This document shows positions 7,323-9,448 of a DNA stretch of 9,448 nt, piece by piece. The DNA is from an uncultured Sutterella sp. (GTDB lineage Bacteria; Pseudomonadota; Gammaproteobacteria; Burkholderiales; Burkholderiaceae_F). Within the stretch, counting starts at the first letter, position 1. Every line of letters starts with the position of its first letter. The notes under the pieces are model-generated. The model was given only the letters and a program-made list of their open reading frames with translations, did no database searches and was not told where the DNA came from. The position numbers and the translations under genes are program-made. The stretch is from contig USHK01000034.1 in assembly GCA_900554375.1 (NCBI GenBank), forward strand, positions 1-9,448, in the 5' to 3' direction.

Positions 7323-7372
7323 CCTCCGATCCCTTGCTGAAACTTTTTAAAAAGGAACCAAAGGATCAGAGG
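7323..7372. terminator. hairpin between the two convergent operons, probable bidirectional terminator
   Basis: CCTCCGATCC (7323-7332) and GGATCAGAGG (7363-7372) form a 10-position stem with one C-A mismatch. The loop contains the second palindrome CTTTTTAAAAAG (7343-7354), which can extend the structure. It lies between the stop of the + operon (7274) and that of the - operon (7390), and a T-rich run (GTTTTATTTTTT) follows near 7386-7397 on the + strand. The position suggests termination for both sides; the efficiency is unknown. Confidence 0.55.
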
Positions 7373-7389
7373 TTAACTTCGTTGAGGTT

Positions 7390-7551
7390 TTATTTTTTAT
7401 CCTTTTCTCCGGCAAGTTCTTTGGCTTCGTCGCACTTTTTCGTCACGGATTCCGTTTTTTCTTCATTTTTTACGATGTTAAGCTGACAGCAGCAGCCCTC
7501 CTTTTTCTTGTTCCCAAAAAACCTTGAAAAAAACGATTCTTTTTCAGCCAT
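7390..7551 (-). CDS. 53-residue Cys-rich hydrophilic protein linked to the ArsP-like permease
   Basis: I do not recognise a named family. The start at 7551 is preferred over an upstream ATG at 7572, because GGAG sits 5 nt before it (GGAGTGAATATG on the - strand) and it begins 10 nt after the permease stop. An N-terminal amphipathic piece (SFFSRFFGNKKK, 6-17) leads to G19-C20-C21-C22-Q. A highly charged Lys/Glu tail follows, with one more cysteine (C40, KKCDEAKEL). Short proteins or N-terminal extensions of this kind, with an FGKKKK-then-Cys pattern, occur beside DUF318 permeases and small thioredoxin-like proteins in anaerobes (from memory). Binding or delivery of a thiophilic metalloid to the permease is a reasonable guess, but only a guess. 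The CCC motif and operon position are what is seen. Confidence 0.66.
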   Translation of the reverse strand: MAEKESFFSRFFGNKKKEGCCCQLNIVKNEEKTESVTKKCDEAKELAGEKDKK

Positions 7552-7561
7552 ATTCACTCCA

Positions 7562-8488
7562 TTAATACGCAAAATAATTAAATAAGTAGCCGGTCACACA
7601 TGCGACCGAAAACACCGAAAGCAAAAACGCAAGCAGCATTTGTTTTTTGAAAATTGAGTTCAGCAAAGCCACTTCCGGGATGCTGGCTCCTGCACCTCCG
7701 ATGATAAGCGCAATCAATACTCCAGCTCCAACTCCGGCGCCATATAAAATTGAGGCAATAGGAATCATGGTTTCCGTTCTGATATAGAGAGGAATACCGA
7801 CCAATGCTGCAAGCGGGATTGCCCACCAAGCGCTCACTCCGGCAAATTTCTCGACGATATTCATCGGCAATGCTTCATGAATAAAGCCTCCAACCAACGC
7901 GCCGAATAAAAGATAAGGAAAAACCTTCTTAAGCAGTCCCAGGGAATCTCCAAAAGCTAACGCGACCGCATGCCATAACTTTTCTCGGAAAGTTCCAGTA
8001 AAAGAATGCCAGACCTCGGAAGATGTTTTGCCTCCGGTGACTGTAACATCATAAACATACTGTTTGAACCCTAACGCATCCAGTAACAGCCCGGTGCTCA
8101 CTGCGAATACGAAAGTAAACAGCGTATACAGAATGGCTGCTTTAAGACCAAAAAACGCAGCCATGAGCGTCATAATAGCTGGATTTAAAACCGGCGACGT
8201 CAATAAGAAAGAGACGGCTCCCGCGAATGGCGCACGACTTTTCATCAGTCCAACAAAGACCGGGATCGTTGAACACGAGCAAAACGGCGTTACCAATCCG
8301 ATGCAGGCGCCTAATACAGCGCTAACTACCTTGCTTGGACGGTTGAGCCAGCCTTCAATCCGCTTCTGAGATATGAAAATCTGAGCAAGCGAAACTAAAA
8401 AACTAATCGAAAAAAATAATAAGATCAGTTCGAAAAATATATATGTAAATTCCGAAAGGAATCGAGACCAATCGATCATTGAAATCAT
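7562..8488 (-). CDS. arsP: ArsP/DUF318-family permease, probable trivalent organoarsenical exporter
   Basis: This inner-membrane protein of 308 residues has about eight to ten hydrophobic segments in two halves separated by a polar loop (about 130-165). The signature TPFCSCSTIPVFVGL (67-81), then SFLLTSPVLNP (93-103), defines the permease family PF03773. ArsP of Campylobacter exports trivalent organoarsenicals such as methyl-As(III) and reduced roxarsone. The second half has the family's EVALLNS near 277. The start at 8488 forms an ATGA overlap with the arsR stop (8485-8487), implying translational coupling. ATG 8479 and a longer form from 8518 are possible. Other family members sit beside thioredoxin-like proteins with unproven substrates, so ArsP is the best-supported but not the only call. 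The ArsR upstream and the Cys-rich partner downstream favour a thiophilic metalloid substrate. Confidence 0.72.
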   Translation of the reverse strand: MISMIDWSRFLSEFTYIFFELILLFFSISFLVSLAQIFISQKRIEGWLNRPSKVVSAVLGACIGLVTPFCSCSTIPVFVGLMKSRAPFAGAVSFLLTSPVLNPAIMTLMAAFFGLKAAILYTLFTFVFAVSTGLLLDALGFKQYVYDVTVTGGKTSSEVWHSFTGTFREKLWHAVALAFGDSLGLLKKVFPYLLFGALVGGFIHEALPMNIVEKFAGVSAWWAIPLAALVGIPLYIRTETMIPIASILYGAGVGAGVLIALIIGGAGASIPEVALLNSIFKKQMLLAFLLSVFSVACVTGYLFNYFAY

Positions 8489-8847
8489 TTTTTTTGTTCG
8501 TCCGAGAAACAGCAGCAAATTTCTTTGCAGCGTTTTTTATCTTCTTTGAAACCTTCAGGATCCATGGCGTTTATTGCTTGAGCGATACCTTGGATAAATG
8601 AGCTGACAGGAGTCTTAATCTTGTAATAGACAAAACGTCCTCTTTTCTCTGCTTCCACCAAACCAGCCTCACGGAGCTGCTTGAGATGCTTGGAGGTTTC
8701 GTATTGAGGAAGGTCGAGAACTCGCATCGCTTCGCATACGCAAATCGCCTCTCCCACATGAGTCAAAAGCCAATAAAGCCTTAATCGATTGGGATCAGAA
8801 AGCGCCTTGAGAACAAGAAGACTTTGTTCTAATGATGTTAATGCCAT
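8485..8847 (-). CDS. arsR: ArsR-family As(III)-type repressor with CVC motif and Cys-rich tail
   Basis: This 120-residue winged-helix protein has LKALSDPNRLRLYWLL (13-28), then the sensor helix A34-I-C36-V-C38-E. C36-V-C38 matches the ELCVCDL-type As(III)/Sb(III) site of ArsR. The recognition helix is YETSKHLKQLREAGLV (49-64) and the wing is KRGRFVYYKI (68-77). The tail adds C107 and C111-C113 (RCKEICCC), which could supply further thiolate ligands, as in ArsR types that use a C-terminal Cys pair. It is the first gene of the - operon. A consensus promoter with two dyad operators starts 17 bp upstream, so autoregulation of arsR-arsP and the small gene is likely. No clear Shine-Dalgarno sequence precedes the ATG at 8847; it reads AATAATTCTTC. 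The family and metalloid-sensing call is strong; the effector could also be Sb(III) or an organoarsenical. Confidence 0.85.
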   Translation of the reverse strand: MALTSLEQSLLVLKALSDPNRLRLYWLLTHVGEAICVCEAMRVLDLPQYETSKHLKQLREAGLVEAEKRGRFVYYKIKTPVSSFIQGIAQAINAMDPEGFKEDKKRCKEICCCFSDEQKK

Positions 8848-8861
8848 GAAGAATTATTTAA

Positions 8862-8907
8862 ATATGCAAATAATTGCATGTAATTTTATATGCAGTTATT
8901 TGCATAT
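8862..8907. promoter_or_regulatory. two tandem operator dyads (ATGCAR-N4-TTGCAT) for the ArsR repressor
   Basis: Site 1 (8864-8879) is ATGCAA, ATAA, TTGCAT. Site 2 (8890-8905) is ATGCAG, TTAT, TTGCAT. Their starts are 26 bp apart. The outer 12-mers ATATGCAAATAA (8862-8873) and TTATTTGCATAT (8896-8907) are also exact inverted copies, so the whole block is symmetric. Site 2 fills the -35/-10 spacer and site 1 covers the predicted transcription start. Both would block RNA polymerase. AT-rich inverted repeats in the promoter are typical for ArsR/SmtB dimers. Confidence 0.75.
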
Positions 8908-8912
8908 GTCAA
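8883..8912 (-). promoter_or_regulatory. sigma70 promoter of the arsR-permease operon
   Basis: On the - strand TTGACA (8912 to 8907) is a perfect -35 box. TAAAAT (8888 to 8883) follows after 18 nt, or TATAAA (8890 to 8885) after 16 nt. Transcription would begin near 8875-8878, giving a leader of about 30 nt before the arsR ATG. The operator dyads occupy the spacer and the start region. Confidence 0.78.
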
Positions 8913-9064
8913 ATATCCTCCAAAACATCTTTCAAAAATTTTCAAATAAAACTGATACCCTCCAACACTTCAGCATTCATCAGACAAAGCTTTTATTCCT
9001 TGGATGTTTCCATTTTTGATTAATCTTTCACACAGTTAGGTCTGGATTCAAAAGATTTTCAAAG
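8913..9064. other. intergenic spacer without recognised features
   Basis: This AT-rich stretch lies between the divergent arsR promoter and the ATPase promoter. I see no gene, RNA or notable repeat in it. A + strand reading frame spanning it (8789-9019) begins antisense to arsR, has no ribosome-binding site and does not look like a protein. Confidence 0.5.
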
Positions 9065-9094
9065 TTGAATCTCTCCTCTGAATTAACCTACAAT
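9065..9094 (+). promoter_or_regulatory. promoter candidate for the ATPase gene
   Basis: TTGAAT (9065-9070), 18 nt, and TACAAT (9089-9094, five of six to consensus) make a plausible sigma70 promoter. The -10 box falls within the left arm of the inverted repeat described next, so a protein bound to that repeat would shut the promoter. A second TACAAT at 9104-9109 is an alternative -10. Confidence 0.5.
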
Positions 9095-9122
9095 CATTGT
9101 AGGTACAATTTTTGTAGGTTAA
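9083..9122. repeat. nested inverted repeat immediately upstream of the ATPase start codon
   Basis: The outer arms TTAACCTACAA (9083-9093) and TTGTAGGTTAA (9112-9122) are perfect 11-bp inverted copies. Inside, CCTACAAT (9087-9094), C, ATTGTAGG (9096-9103) form a second perfect dyad, and ATTGTA (9096-9101), GG, TACAAT (9104-9109) a third. The core TTGTAGG or its complement thus appears three times. The block ends 2 nt before the ATG and includes a -10 box and the only Shine-Dalgarno-like bases (GTAGG, 9114-9118). It is a likely operator or a translation-masking hairpin. Confidence 0.78.
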
Positions 9123-9124
9123 AT

Positions 9125-9411
9125 ATGAAGTTCTACGGAAGAACAGAAGAGTTAGAAACGCTGTCCAACCAGTTACCTCTTCTCGAGAATGGTTCCAGGC
9201 TTGTCGTTGTTACAGGTCGAAGACGAATCGGAAAAACCACGCTCATTACTAAGTTCGCTAAAGAATCTTCACTGCCTTCTCTCTACTTTTTTATACAGCG
9301 AGGCTATTCAGAGGACGACCTTGTGAAATCTTGCCTTGCTCAAATCAAGAGAGAGTTGAACCTGAAGGGATTCCTTCCTAGCATTAGCAAGCTTTCAGAA
9401 CTCGTTGAATT
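9125..9411 (+). CDS. ATPase_2 (archaeal-type, DUF234-associated) AAA-superfamily ATPase, N-terminal fragment
   Basis: About 95 genuine residues remain before the sequence runs into adapter. They start MKFYGRTEELETL, the common N-terminal box of this P-loop family. The Walker A region is G31-RRRIGK37-T38-T39 after the hydrophobic strand RLVVVT (25-30). The motif LYFFIQRGYSEDDL near residues 53-66 suits the beta-strand after Walker A. Full-length relatives are typically 350-480 residues, often with a C-terminal DUF234 nuclease-like domain, and have no well-established role. The frame stays open through the adapter, which would append the false residues CLLYTSDAADDS. The start codon is supported by GTAGG 6 nt upstream. 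The gene is unrelated to the arsenic genes as far as can be seen. Confidence 0.78.
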
Positions 9412-9448
9412 CTGTCTCTTATACACATCTGACGCTGCCGACGACTCC
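9412..9448. other. Nextera transposase/read-1 adapter contamination at the contig end
   Basis: Positions 9412-9430 are the reverse complement of the Tn5 mosaic end (CTGTCTCTTATACACATCT). Positions 9431-9444 are GACGCTGCCGACGA, the rest of the Illumina Nextera read-1 adapter. The last four bases (CTCC) would be the beginning of a sample index. This is a library artefact, not genomic DNA. Confidence 0.97.

Noticed and set aside
7562..8518. Permease start at 8518 (ten residues longer)
   Set aside because: That start lies well inside arsR without a ribosome-binding site, whereas ATG 8488 forms a 4-nt ATGA overlap with the arsR stop.
8789..9019. 76-residue + strand frame across the arsR start and promoter
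   Set aside because: It begins antisense to arsR, runs through the operator region, has no ribosome-binding site and has a composition typical of AT-rich spacer.

Overview
The window looks like one whole contig from a short-read assembly of a gut-type betaproteobacterium (Burkholderiales, perhaps Sutterellaceae such as Parasutterella or Sutterella). The evidence is the tmRNA tag ANDERFALAA, which is of the betaproteobacterial type, a Gram-negative periplasmic gene set (DUF748/AsmA-like protein, Tat-exported molybdoenzyme), and only moderate GC content. The family-level assignment is inference. The last 37 bases are Nextera library adapter, so genuine sequence ends at about 9411. The leftmost gene runs off the left edge.

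Layout: (1) 3-2105 (+) is the 3' part of a DUF748 protein with an OmpA-like C-terminus. (2) 2093-2531 holds a 15-bp tandem repeat/hairpin, a good sigma70 promoter and the ssrA tmRNA gene, followed by a probable terminator. (3) 2580-3054 is an AT-rich leader without genes that carries a dyad close to the next start. (4) 3055-7274 (+) is a respiratory operon: a Tat-exported molybdopterin oxidoreductase catalytic subunit (ArrA-like), a four-cluster ferredoxin subunit (ArrB-like), a TorD-family chaperone and an ArsR-family repressor. (5) 7390-8847 (-) is a convergent operon: ArsR repressor, ArsP/DUF318 permease and a 53-residue Cys-rich protein. Its promoter carries two tandem operator dyads. (6) 9065-9411 (+) is the start of an ATPase gene of the ATPase_2 (archaeal-type) family, with a nested inverted repeat over its promoter.

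How the genes fit together: regions 4 and 5 read as an arsenic locus. The 849-residue catalytic subunit has a KGRY motif and a Cys-Lys-Tyr spacing that match what I remember of the respiratory arsenate reductase ArrA. A short two-subunit core without a membrane subunit, two ArsR regulators and an ArsP-type exporter all point the same way. The model is periplasmic reduction of arsenate, or a related oxyanion, with export of trivalent (organo)arsenicals by the neighbouring permease. The substrate is inferred; tetrathionate, selenate or another oxyanion cannot be excluded without phylogeny or assay.
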